64,000 bases of DNA from Clostridium sp. 12(A). Its GTDB lineage: Bacteria > Bacillota > Clostridia > Lachnospirales > Lachnospiraceae. Of this stretch, positions 53,335-62,147 are shown piece by piece. The stretch lies in assembly GCA_000526575.1 (NCBI GenBank), contig JAGI01000002.1, positions 1,426,001-1,490,000 of the forward strand. Direction: 5' to 3'. Position numbers and translations under genes: made by a program. Every line of letters starts with the position of its first letter. Positions within the stretch are counted from its first letter, which is position 1. Below the pieces are notes generated by a model. That model searched no databases. It was not told where the DNA came from and was given only the letters and a program-made list of their open reading frames with translations.

Positions 53335-56300
53335 CTAATATTCCTCCAGCAGCTCCAATTGATTTTCTTTCCGTTTTGTAAAATAAATTCCTGTTTTCTC
53401 TGAAAATACCACCCGGGCAACCGTATACAGCAAATCAATCTCTGCCGGCAGAAGCTCATACGTATGCAGGGTAAAGAAGCTGGTTTTACCGCTTCCGGAA
53501 TCATAGATACGCAGAGAACTGGTCAGATCATTGATTAACTGATCCACCTCCTGAAGATAACCATATTTGGAATCCACCAGGATAACCAGATCTACCATCA
53601 CAAGATTTACTCTTAAATATTCGTACGCCTTTAATACATCCTTGATGATTCGCTCCTCTTCAATGGAGCGGGCTACAAAAAGCAGAATAGGGTTATCTCC
53701 GGAAATGCCAAATTTCCATAAGAAACTCTGATTCTTAAAATTTCTGCGGATATTTTCATGAGGTCCCCGGAAAATACCGCAAGGATAAAAGATAGGACTG
53801 ATCATATCCTGAAAGGAGTTAAGCTGAGTTTTGGTAATCTCCAGGTACTTTAACTCCAGATTGCTTTGAAGCCGGAATTTCTCCAGAAGATCATCAATCC
53901 GGTAACTTACATTTAATTCCTCCGCAATTTTTACTGCCTCTTCTCTCCTGCTGCATACACCGGTAATAAAAGTCAAATTAGCTGATTCTCCTGCACCGAT
54001 ACATAGTTGTACCCGAATGCTCATAATGGGATCGTTGCAAAAACCTGGATCATTAAAAAAAGCAATGCTGTTTGCGACACAATCCGGATTTTCAAGCGTA
54101 TTGTTTCTGCCGATAAAACGTTTTCTGTCATTTTCAAATTCTATCTTTTTGCACCGTTTTTCATCGGTTTTTACCATATGCATAACATAAGGATTGTTGT
54201 CCTCATTTTTTTGACGTCTTTTCGACAGGAAAATGTTTTGTTCTTTTATATACTCGCTTTCAAGAAAAAGTTTATTAAATGCCGGATGGCTGATTTCTGC
54301 CATATGAGTGTCATCTACTACTTCCATATAACTGGTCACCTCCAGCTGCTTTTCCTCATTACCAAGATTGATCAGTGTGACTTTTCGAACCTCATAATTG
54401 CAATCTGCATTCAGGCTGACAATCATATGAGATTTAATCTCCCCATCCTTTCGTTTAAATTCCGCCTGGTGGGGGCTAAAAATAACCTGATACTCTTCCG
54501 GCTCAATCCGGGTGGGGTGGTAGGCTGCACTCCAGTATTTGCCCTGACTCTTGTCCTTAATATAAATATAGTTCCCTGTATTCGCATAGACATCGGATCT
54601 CCAGCGGTAAAGCATTCTGTCCTCATATTGACTGAACCCATCCCCGTCTGAGGTAATCAATAGGGAATACTTCCCGTTTGATAAATAATTTACAATGGGA
54701 GTGGTTAAACCTGTACGATTGATATACCGGTTATTGTAGCGATCTTCTGTAAAAAGAGGTTTTCCGATTTTTATGGTATACCCCTGTTTTGCAATGGAAA
54801 TCAAATAAGACTGGCGCTTTTCTTCCAGCAAAACTTCTGTTGCCTTTATCATCATTTCCGCGTGAAACCGTTCTTTTAAAATCCCTTCATTCAGATAATT
54901 ATTAATTGCAGCCAGATTCATCCCTTGATGATGGGCCATATAGGATTTCACAATGCAGTAAGGTTTTAAATCCACGGAACTGGGCACATCAAAATCAATG
55001 GATTCATAGAAGCCATAATCACCGTAAGCACCTAATTCTTTCAGCCTCTTTAAATTGCTGATACATTCCTTTTCTGCTGTATTAAGCGCCAGTATTGTCG
55101 CATAAGGTGCCACTACCAGGGAATCCTTACGGACTGGCTGAAGCCTTATCTTTGGAACGCCGAATGCCTTATACTGGTAATTGGCATTTAAATCAAAACG
55201 GTAATATTGGGATTCTGATATTCCCCAGGGGATTTCTGCTTCTTTTGCATACTTCATCTGCTGGAGTACTGCTGCTTTAGATGTCTGTTCATAGACAGAG
55301 CCTTCATACTCCTTTAGTACAAGATTAGGCATCAGATATTCAAACATGGTACCGCTCCAGGATACGAAACATGGAATCCCCTTTACTACCGTTAGCGGCC
55401 TTCCCAGTTTATACCAGTGCTTTAATGGCACTTCTCCCATAGCCACGGCAAGAAGACTTGTAAGTGATGATTCCGATGCCATCAGGTCGTAGCAGCCATC
55501 GTCTAACGTATGGGATGATACATGATATCCGATATGAAACAGCATTCTCTTTTCATCAAATAAAAATCGAAAATCAACATTTGCCAGCATGTTATCTATT
55601 TTACTGCATAAGGTTCTGATTCGGGCTGTCAGCATCTCATCCGGGCTTACCGGCTTGTCAAGCTGTTCTAAGAGACCATGTTTCAGTGCGATCATATGAC
55701 CCCAGAAATTACCGCTGTCTACCGTTGATATATAGGCAGGGTTAAGCACCTCCAATGTTTCAATGTGATACCAGTTATAGAGATGTCCCTTCCATTTCTC
55801 CATCTTCTGCACGGTCTCCATCAGGTTTTCGATTGCTCCAACTGTGGAGTTTAATGTCTCAAATCCAAGATCCATGGCTGAAAGAATTGACAGAAACTGA
55901 AGCCCGATATTGGTGGGAGATGTTTTATCACTGATTCTTTCAGATATTGAGGCTTTATAATTATCCGGACAGAGCCAGTTCGTCTCCTTTGTGGAAAAAT
56001 CCTTAAAAAACTGCCAGGTTCTGCGGGCGGTATCCATGAGAAATTCCTGAGTATCTGCCTGATCTTTTTGATGGTGTATGATTTTTTGCTGGCTGATCCG
56101 GTAAGCAGCTTCAAAAGCCAGAAACCAGTCTGCTATGACAAGTGCTGCCAGACACATTCCTGCCAGGGACAGATTGCCAGGTAACAAGAGTAATAAAAGG
56201 CAAAATGCCGGGAGAATAGAACTCCACATCGTAAGGAAATAACCTTTTCTGGTATTAATCACGGAGGCATCCACGGATTCAGCCGTATTCCAGCAAAGGA

Positions 56301-59139
56301 GATTTTTCTTGCTGACCATTAACCGGTACAGAGTTCTGACAATTGCATCCAGTGCCACATAAGCGCGGTAGGGCATAATTGTAAATTCCAGGAATGCTCT
56401 TACAAACATCACCGACAGCTCTTTTAAAAATCCTTTATATACAAACGCAAGCTTTGGCCGGATGAGCTTTTGAGTGATTACGGCCAACAATAAAATAATC
56501 AGATTAAATAAATCATTGAAGAAAACAAGTGGCAGCCAAAGATAATATGCATCTGGTAGCCACAAAAAGTTCAGGAGTATAAACAGGGTTTTACTGAACG
56601 GAACCAGGCTTCTTCTTAAGTTGTCAAAAATCTTCCATCTGGATAAGGGGCATAGGCTTCTGCCATCCGCAGTTTTCCTCATAAACAGCCAAGGTACCAG
56701 CTGCCAGTCTCCTCTCAGCCAGCGGTGTTCTCTTTTTGTAAAAGATAAAACGCTGTTTGGGAAATTATCCATAATCCTGGCTGTACTGGAAAAAGCCGTC
56801 CTTGCATAACAGCTTTCAAAAAGGTCATGGCTGAGAATCCTGTTTTCCGGTACTTTATTATGAAGTACCGTACGGAAGGCTTTCCTGTCATAGATTCCTT
56901 TCCCGATATAGATTCCCTGGTTGAAGATATCCTGATAGATATCTGATATCACAGTTCCGTAATGGGCGAGTCCGGTTTCTCCGCCGAATATTTTTGTAAA
57001 CCAGCTGGCATTCTTATCCGCAATATGATTTCTGACGGAGGGCTGAATGATGACATAGCCTTCCTCTACCTTCCGACCTGACGGGTCAAGAACCGGTCTG
57101 TTTAAGGGGTGATCAATCAATCCCACCAGTTTTGATGCATTGTCACGAATCAGATTGGTATCTGCATCCAGTGTAATCACATATTGAAAGGTGGTAAGAA
57201 GATTTTCATCACAATAAACGTCTGTAAATGTAGTACTGTCTTTTCCTGCCCCGTCTAAAAGGTTATTAAACTCTTCCAGTTTTCCTCGTTTTCTCTCCCA
57301 GCCCATATAGCAGTTCTCTGCTTGATTCCATTTACGGCAGCGAAAGAACAGGGAAAAACGCTGTTCCTTTGACGGGTAAAGCTCATTTAACTCTTTCATA
57401 CGCTCCACAAGGGCATTTCGGATACTATCATCCTTTGGCATGGACTGTTCCTTAGAGTCTTCAAAATCAAGGAGCAATGCAAAAAAAAGATTTGTCTGCC
57501 GATTCGCAAGATAATGCTTCTGGAGGCGCTCCATATATTGAAGTCCCTGCTCCTTTGAGGATACAATAACCGGCATGACTACAAAGGTTCTTGCCTCTTT
57601 CGGAATCTCTTCCAGATAGTCAAGAGCGGGTATCTTTCTCACCGTTATTCTTCTGGTGAAAATGTAATTAATTATTTCCATGGAAATGCCCATTAACAGC
57701 GGCATAGCCGTCAAAACGATAATTACAGACCTTCCTGCAGACCGGATGCCGCCAATATTCCTGAACAGATACAGCAAACACACTTCCAGTCCCAGAAACA
57801 GGAAAATCAGACATAAGAAATAAAGGAATCCTACTGCATTCCATTTTTTCCTGATCTTTTGGGGCATTGGTTTTCCTAATGCCTTTGCTTTTAAAAAGGG
57901 ATATCCCTTCCCCAGAAGATAGGCTCCCACGTGATGAGAACAATGGAGACCATCCTGCCCCCGAACCGCCAGCTCCAGACAGTCTTTTGCAATCTTTTCT
58001 TCCAGCAGCCGGTAGCGGAGAGATAATTTAACAATTATCCCGCGGTACATTCCTCTTGACTCCAGATCCATCTTAGAATAAACGCCTGCCGGATCCTGGG
58101 ATAAAATCTGTTCCAGTGCAGAATAGGTTTCAAAAAACTTTTCCTCATCCAATTCATTGATATCTCTTAAGCTGACGATTAATGTCCTGATATTTGTTTC
58201 CAAAAAGGATTGTATTCTTCCTTCTTCCTGGTATACAGAAGAAGTCTTCATCTGTTTGTCCTTTGAAGCAAAATGATATTTTAAATATCTTTGAATGGAA
58301 GCTTCATCAAAGGACATATTTTTCATCAGATAGATCACGTGAGCATGAAATGAATAGTTATGCTTTAAGTTATCCTCTGTTTTGCAAAGCAGCGCTGATA
58401 AATCGGCGGATTCCTGTTTGCGTTCCAGCTTTTCCGTGAGGAATTTTTCTGCCTTAGATTTTACATCAATCATAACAAGAATTTCATCCGCAACTGCAAT
58501 GATTTCTTCCAGAATGCAAAAGCCCAGCATTTCCGGTAAAACCCAGATTTCTTTGTCCGTTAGCGCAATCTTCTGCTGATAGGCATTTAACATGAGTGAG
58601 ATGTTTTCTTCACTTAGATGCCCGCCGGAAAGAGCCACCATCTTTTTTGCTACAATATAGATCCGGGGGAAATTATGGTATTCTTTCGCCTTCAGAATTG
58701 GCAGCACGGCATAGCTGGTTCCGGAAGTACGTACTTTTTTCATCTCCCGGTACATCAGTTGGAAATTATCATAGAGCCAGCGTGCAGCTGGAATCAGGGA
58801 AATAATGCCTGGAGACAGAGCAGAAATTCTGTCTCTGATCCGATTTAGTTTTTTATAAGCAGCCTGATTATAATCATTCAACACAAAACTGTTTCCCGTA
58901 AGCCGGACCTGACTGTGCCCGTTAGCCAGTAAAAGCATCTGCTTCTCCCATTCACCCGGTCCCGGCTTATCTCCTGTTACCTGAAAGCAGGAGGGAAAAC
59001 ATACATTTTTATCAAAATGATAGAACCGGTAATAGAGCATACATAAAATAAAGCAGATGAACAAACTCAGTATTACTAAAACCACCGGAAGAAACGGTGA
59101 ATTTATATTAAAATTAATTTTTCCCATTAAGATCTGCAA
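53335..59139 (-). CDS. Cyclic beta-1,2-glucan synthase-like GT84 protein, N-terminal two thirds
   Basis: 1934 residues. One N-terminal membrane segment (about 12-35) is followed by more near 430-490 and 850-1010. The GT84 core spans about 510-890 with ITLDADTNL near 656 and HRWLRGDWQL near 805. A glucoamylase-like (GH144-type) domain spans about 1070-1420 with DSGNFWGHMIAL and YMAHHQGMNLAA. A GH94-like beta-sandwich follows at about 1480-1750. This is the NdvB order minus the final GH94 part, which is the next gene. Start is TTG 59139 behind AAGGAGGA; the ATG four codons in is too far from it. Confidence 0.9.
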   Translation of the reverse strand: MQILMGKINFNINSPFLPVVLVILSLFICFILCMLYYRFYHFDKNVCFPSCFQVTGDKPGPGEWEKQMLLLANGHSQVRLTGNSFVLNDYNQAAYKKLNRIRDRISALSPGIISLIPAARWLYDNFQLMYREMKKVRTSGTSYAVLPILKAKEYHNFPRIYIVAKKMVALSGGHLSEENISLMLNAYQQKIALTDKEIWVLPEMLGFCILEEIIAVADEILVMIDVKSKAEKFLTEKLERKQESADLSALLCKTEDNLKHNYSFHAHVIYLMKNMSFDEASIQRYLKYHFASKDKQMKTSSVYQEEGRIQSFLETNIRTLIVSLRDINELDEEKFFETYSALEQILSQDPAGVYSKMDLESRGMYRGIIVKLSLRYRLLEEKIAKDCLELAVRGQDGLHCSHHVGAYLLGKGYPFLKAKALGKPMPQKIRKKWNAVGFLYFLCLIFLFLGLEVCLLYLFRNIGGIRSAGRSVIIVLTAMPLLMGISMEIINYIFTRRITVRKIPALDYLEEIPKEARTFVVMPVIVSSKEQGLQYMERLQKHYLANRQTNLFFALLLDFEDSKEQSMPKDDSIRNALVERMKELNELYPSKEQRFSLFFRCRKWNQAENCYMGWERKRGKLEEFNNLLDGAGKDSTTFTDVYCDENLLTTFQYVITLDADTNLIRDNASKLVGLIDHPLNRPVLDPSGRKVEEGYVIIQPSVRNHIADKNASWFTKIFGGETGLAHYGTVISDIYQDIFNQGIYIGKGIYDRKAFRTVLHNKVPENRILSHDLFESCYARTAFSSTARIMDNFPNSVLSFTKREHRWLRGDWQLVPWLFMRKTADGRSLCPLSRWKIFDNLRRSLVPFSKTLFILLNFLWLPDAYYLWLPLVFFNDLFNLIILLLAVITQKLIRPKLAFVYKGFLKELSVMFVRAFLEFTIMPYRAYVALDAIVRTLYRLMVSKKNLLCWNTAESVDASVINTRKGYFLTMWSSILPAFCLLLLLLPGNLSLAGMCLAALVIADWFLAFEAAYRISQQKIIHHQKDQADTQEFLMDTARRTWQFFKDFSTKETNWLCPDNYKASISERISDKTSPTNIGLQFLSILSAMDLGFETLNSTVGAIENLMETVQKMEKWKGHLYNWYHIETLEVLNPAYISTVDSGNFWGHMIALKHGLLEQLDKPVSPDEMLTARIRTLCSKIDNMLANVDFRFLFDEKRMLFHIGYHVSSHTLDDGCYDLMASESSLTSLLAVAMGEVPLKHWYKLGRPLTVVKGIPCFVSWSGTMFEYLMPNLVLKEYEGSVYEQTSKAAVLQQMKYAKEAEIPWGISESQYYRFDLNANYQYKAFGVPKIRLQPVRKDSLVVAPYATILALNTAEKECISNLKRLKELGAYGDYGFYESIDFDVPSSVDLKPYCIVKSYMAHHQGMNLAAINNYLNEGILKERFHAEMMIKATEVLLEEKRQSYLISIAKQGYTIKIGKPLFTEDRYNNRYINRTGLTTPIVNYLSNGKYSLLITSDGDGFSQYEDRMLYRWRSDVYANTGNYIYIKDKSQGKYWSAAYHPTRIEPEEYQVIFSPHQAEFKRKDGEIKSHMIVSLNADCNYEVRKVTLINLGNEEKQLEVTSYMEVVDDTHMAEISHPAFNKLFLESEYIKEQNIFLSKRRQKNEDNNPYVMHMVKTDEKRCKKIEFENDRKRFIGRNNTLENPDCVANSIAFFNDPGFCNDPIMSIRVQLCIGAGESANLTFITGVCSRREEAVKIAEELNVSYRIDDLLEKFRLQSNLELKYLEITKTQLNSFQDMISPIFYPCGIFRGPHENIRRNFKNQSFLWKFGISGDNPILLFVARSIEEERIIKDVLKAYEYLRVNLVMVDLVILVDSKYGYLQEVDQLINDLTSSLRIYDSGSGKTSFFTLHTYELLPAEIDLLYTVARVVFSEKTGIYFTKRKENQLELLEEY

Positions 59140-59214
59140 TAGAAGCGCTCCTCCTTATTTAAGAATCCTTCCCATATGATGGCATCTCTGTTTACATAGT
59201 TTGCCTGTATTTAC

Positions 59215-59250
59215 AAAAAAATGCCACAATATAGTATTGTGACATTTTTT
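59215..59250. terminator. Hairpin with T runs in the leader of the glucan synthase gene
   Basis: AAAAAATGCCACAATA (59215-59230) pairs with TATTGTGACATTTTTT (59235-59250) with one mismatch. It has terminator form on both strands but follows no complete gene. On the minus strand it lies ~76 bases before the synthase start, so it could be an attenuator. The gap 59140-59568 otherwise holds a TetR remnant and the promoter at 59459. Confidence 0.55.
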
Positions 59251-59288
59251 ACGAATTTTATAATGGCCTGAGAATTAAATTTTATAAT

Positions 59289-59432
59289 GTTACCATATTC
59301 AGGGCTGCCTGGCGATTATCAGCAGATGGGTGAATTCCGGCTTTGCATATCCAACAGATAAGCTGGTTGAGATTATATCAGATATTGATAGAAAGGGTCT
59401 GTCCTTTTCATTTCTTACATCATCGAAGTGAT
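59289..59432 (+). pseudogene. C-terminal remnant of a TetR-family regulator
   Basis: An open stretch with no start codon reads CYHIQGCLAIISRWVNSGFA and continues YPTDKLVEIISDI before a TGA at 59430. This is the typical C-terminal helix pair of TetR regulators (YHxxGxxxIIxxWxxxGF). A TAA stands directly before it, and the ~140 N-terminal residues, including the HTH, are missing. It looks like the tail of a deleted gene. Confidence 0.7.
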
Positions 59433-59458
59433 ATATTTGTCTATGGATTTATTTTCTT

Positions 59459-59486
59459 TGCATTGCCAATTATTTTTGATATAATG
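59459..59486 (+). promoter_or_regulatory. Promoter of the PilZ glycosyltransferase gene
   Basis: TTGCAT (59459-59464) and TATAAT (59481-59486) are spaced 16 bases apart. The ~75-base leader contains TGAGCTG (59505-59511) facing CAGCTCA (59542-59548), a possible RNA hairpin. I find no c-di-GMP riboswitch core in it. Confidence 0.6.
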
Positions 59487-59568
59487 ACAGCAGAATTATG
59501 AATTGAGCTGCCGGCTGCATTTGCCTGGCATTTGACATTGTCAGCTCAGGAACAGAAGGATTTACAAC

Positions 59569-62067
59569 ATGAGTGTAGAAAAAAAACGAAATATGGTATT
59601 TGTTATTACCATTATTTTAATGACGATTTATCTTGTATGGCGTATGCTCTTTACCCTGCCTTTAGAAGAGGGAGTGTTAAATGTCATCTTTGGTGTTCTG
59701 CTTATATTAGCAGAAACAATCACTGTCTTTACCACCTTTGAGCTTTTCTTTCAGAAGATGAGAATGAACCATTACCGGCTGGAATGCCCAGAGATACCGG
59801 AAGAATGTTATCCCGATGTGGATGTCTTTATCGCCACCCATAACGAGCCTAAGGACCTTCTATATAAGACGGTAAATGCCTGCACGTTTATGAGCTATCC
59901 AGACAAAAGCAAGGTACATATCTATCTTTGTGATGACGGCAACCGGGAAGAAATTAAAAAGCTGGCGGAGGAGTTTTCCATCGGGTACCTGGGCTTTTCC
60001 GGAAACAAGCATGCCAAATCCGGTAATTATAACTATGCCATGAGCCATACCTCATCTCCTCTTATCGCCACCTTTGATGCGGATATGATTCCCCAGCATA
60101 CCTTTCTTTTAAAAACAGTTCCTTATTTTCTCCTGCCAAAGATGATCAAAGACAATGGTGTTTGGAGACTTAGAAGGGAGGATGAGAAAGAGGACAGCTT
60201 AAAGCTTGGACTGGTACAGACACCTCAAAGCTTTTATAATCCGGATCTCTTCCAGTTCAATTTGTATGCAGAGGGCAACATACCAAACGAGCAGGACTTT
60301 TTCTCCAAAGAAATCAATACCATGAGAAACTCCTCCAATGCCATTGCCTATACAGGAAGCAATACGGTGATTTCCAGGAAGGCCATGGAAGAGATTGGTG
60401 GGTTTCCGACTAACACCATTACCGAGGATTTTGAGACCAGCATCCGGCTTCAAAAAGCAGGCTATATTACGTATGCTACCGATGAGATTCAGGCTGCCGG
60501 TCTTACCACCACGACCATAAAGAGCATGCTAAAGCAGAGGATTCGCTGGGCAAGGGGAATTATACAGAGCCTTCAAAATACTCATGCCATCTTTACGCCA
60601 AAGCTTCCTTTTTTATCGAGAATTACATACTTAAACAGCTATCTTTACTGGTGGTCGTTTTTTAACCGGCTTATTTTCATTCTTTCTCCCATTCTCTTTG
60701 CCCTGTTTGATTTTCAAATTGTAAATACGGGCTTTTGGGGGATTGTGATTTTCTGGCTTCCGGCCTACTTTTTTTACAGCATTTCCATGCGGTATTTATC
60801 AAGCAATATCAGAAACCAGAGATGGAGCCAGATTATTGATACCATATTTATGCCTTATCTGATTGTGCCTGTGTTATTGGAATCCCTTCACATTCATCAG
60901 AGAACCTTTAAGGTGACCAATAAGAAGGAGGAAGGGGATTTTAAAAACTTTCAGGTTTCCCTCTTTGCTATCCCTCACGCCGTACTTCTTGTCCTTTCCG
61001 TTGCCGCCATGGTGCGGTTCGTATATGGAAAATACGGTTGGGCCCTGTTTTACAGCAGCATTATTATTTTCTGGATCTTCTATAACATGGTGGCGCTGTT
61101 ATATGCCCTGTTCTTCATGCTGGGACGTCCTGCTTACCGAAGCAACGAACGTATCCGTGCGGATGAAGAGGTTCATGTGAAGTACCAGCAGTCCAGCCAC
61201 GAAGCCAGAACCGTTGATGTATCGGAAAATGGGGTTGCCTTTAAAGCAAAGATGCCCATATATCTTCCGGAAAATGAAACCATTAAGCTGGTGATTACCA
61301 CGCCTCTTTACACAGCCTGCCTCATTGGGAAAATCGTCTATGTAAAGGAACACCGGGACGGCTGGCAGTATTCGGCAAAGATCACGCCGGTTGATGAGGC
61401 CAATAAGCGGCAGTATATGCAGATCATTTATGACAGGACCCATACGCTGCCCATGCAGATGGATATGTGGATCACTGCCTACGATGATATCCTAAGAAAT
61501 ATTAGAAAAAGAGTTTCACAGCCCTTTTACGATAAAAGAAAGCAGCCCAGAATCCAGCTTGATAAGCTGGTGGTCTTTGCAGATGGTTCCAGCTGCCGTC
61601 TCTTAAGCTTTAACTACCTTTATTTTTCAGCCGTTGATTTTCAAACGGACAAAGGAATGGATGCCACCTATACCTTTACCACTCCGGCAGGCACCGTCAT
61701 GGTGCTGAAACGAACAGGAAAATATTTAAACCAATCCGAGGAAGAGCTGTTAGAAGTGATGAATTTAAAGGATTTGGTATCCAAATCACTGATTAACACC
61801 ATTCTGGATGAAATTACAGATGGGCGCAAATATGGCATGACGCCTCATGAGCTTCCACCTGTTAAAAAGTCCATTCCAATCCTTGAGGAAGCTGATAATC
61901 CGGATGAAATTGATAACATCATCGGACGGATTCAAGGGGAACAGATTGTCTATGAGCTGACAGATAAGGATACCGATGAGATTGACGAACTGATACGCCG
62001 GATTCAGGGTGACTTGATTGCCTTTGATCCGGAGCTGTTAGAAGAGCTGAGCAGATATGCTGTATAA
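59569..62067 (+). CDS. Cellulose-synthase-like family 2 glycosyltransferase with PilZ domain
   Basis: 832 residues. Membrane helices lie near 10-55 and 355-540. The processive GT2 motifs are complete: DDGNREE near 121, FDADMIP near 170, TITEDFE near 284 and QRIRW near 322, as in BcsA. A PilZ domain follows with RSNER near 523 and DVSENGVAF near 549, the c-di-GMP-binding RxxxR and D/NxSxxG motifs. A second, degenerate PilZ-like stretch (~650-745) and an acidic C-terminal tail follow, with two similar ~20-residue repeats at ~778 and ~802. No bcsB or bcsZ is adjacent, so the polymer is unknown. Confidence 0.9.
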   Translation: MSVEKKRNMVFVITIILMTIYLVWRMLFTLPLEEGVLNVIFGVLLILAETITVFTTFELFFQKMRMNHYRLECPEIPEECYPDVDVFIATHNEPKDLLYKTVNACTFMSYPDKSKVHIYLCDDGNREEIKKLAEEFSIGYLGFSGNKHAKSGNYNYAMSHTSSPLIATFDADMIPQHTFLLKTVPYFLLPKMIKDNGVWRLRREDEKEDSLKLGLVQTPQSFYNPDLFQFNLYAEGNIPNEQDFFSKEINTMRNSSNAIAYTGSNTVISRKAMEEIGGFPTNTITEDFETSIRLQKAGYITYATDEIQAAGLTTTTIKSMLKQRIRWARGIIQSLQNTHAIFTPKLPFLSRITYLNSYLYWWSFFNRLIFILSPILFALFDFQIVNTGFWGIVIFWLPAYFFYSISMRYLSSNIRNQRWSQIIDTIFMPYLIVPVLLESLHIHQRTFKVTNKKEEGDFKNFQVSLFAIPHAVLLVLSVAAMVRFVYGKYGWALFYSSIIIFWIFYNMVALLYALFFMLGRPAYRSNERIRADEEVHVKYQQSSHEARTVDVSENGVAFKAKMPIYLPENETIKLVITTPLYTACLIGKIVYVKEHRDGWQYSAKITPVDEANKRQYMQIIYDRTHTLPMQMDMWITAYDDILRNIRKRVSQPFYDKRKQPRIQLDKLVVFADGSSCRLLSFNYLYFSAVDFQTDKGMDATYTFTTPAGTVMVLKRTGKYLNQSEEELLEVMNLKDLVSKSLINTILDEITDGRKYGMTPHELPPVKKSIPILEEADNPDEIDNIIGRIQGEQIVYELTDKDTDEIDELIRRIQGDLIAFDPELLEELSRYAV

Positions 62068-62086
62068 TGGCTGCTTATCGTAACGA

Positions 62087-62145
62087 AAAGACCCGCCAGA
62101 AATCAGACAGGAACGTTTCTTCCTTCTGTTTCCCAGCGGGTCTTT
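62087..62145. terminator. Bidirectional terminator between convergent genes
   Basis: AAAGACCCGC (62087-62096) pairs perfectly with GCGGGTCTTT (62136-62145) around a long loop. CTTT follows on the plus strand and TTTTCG on the minus strand. It separates the PilZ glycosyltransferase gene from the convergent oxidoreductase gene. Confidence 0.75.
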
Positions 62146-62147
62146 CT

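Noticed and set aside
53320-53345. A sequencing frameshift as explanation for the split glucan synthase
   Set aside because: Not excluded, but less likely: the break falls precisely at a domain boundary, the downstream ATG has ribosome-site-like sequence, and both proteins have natural ends.
59433-59568. A c-di-GMP riboswitch upstream of the PilZ glycosyltransferase
   Set aside because: The leader is too short and the GEMM core motifs are absent; only a simple inverted repeat is seen.
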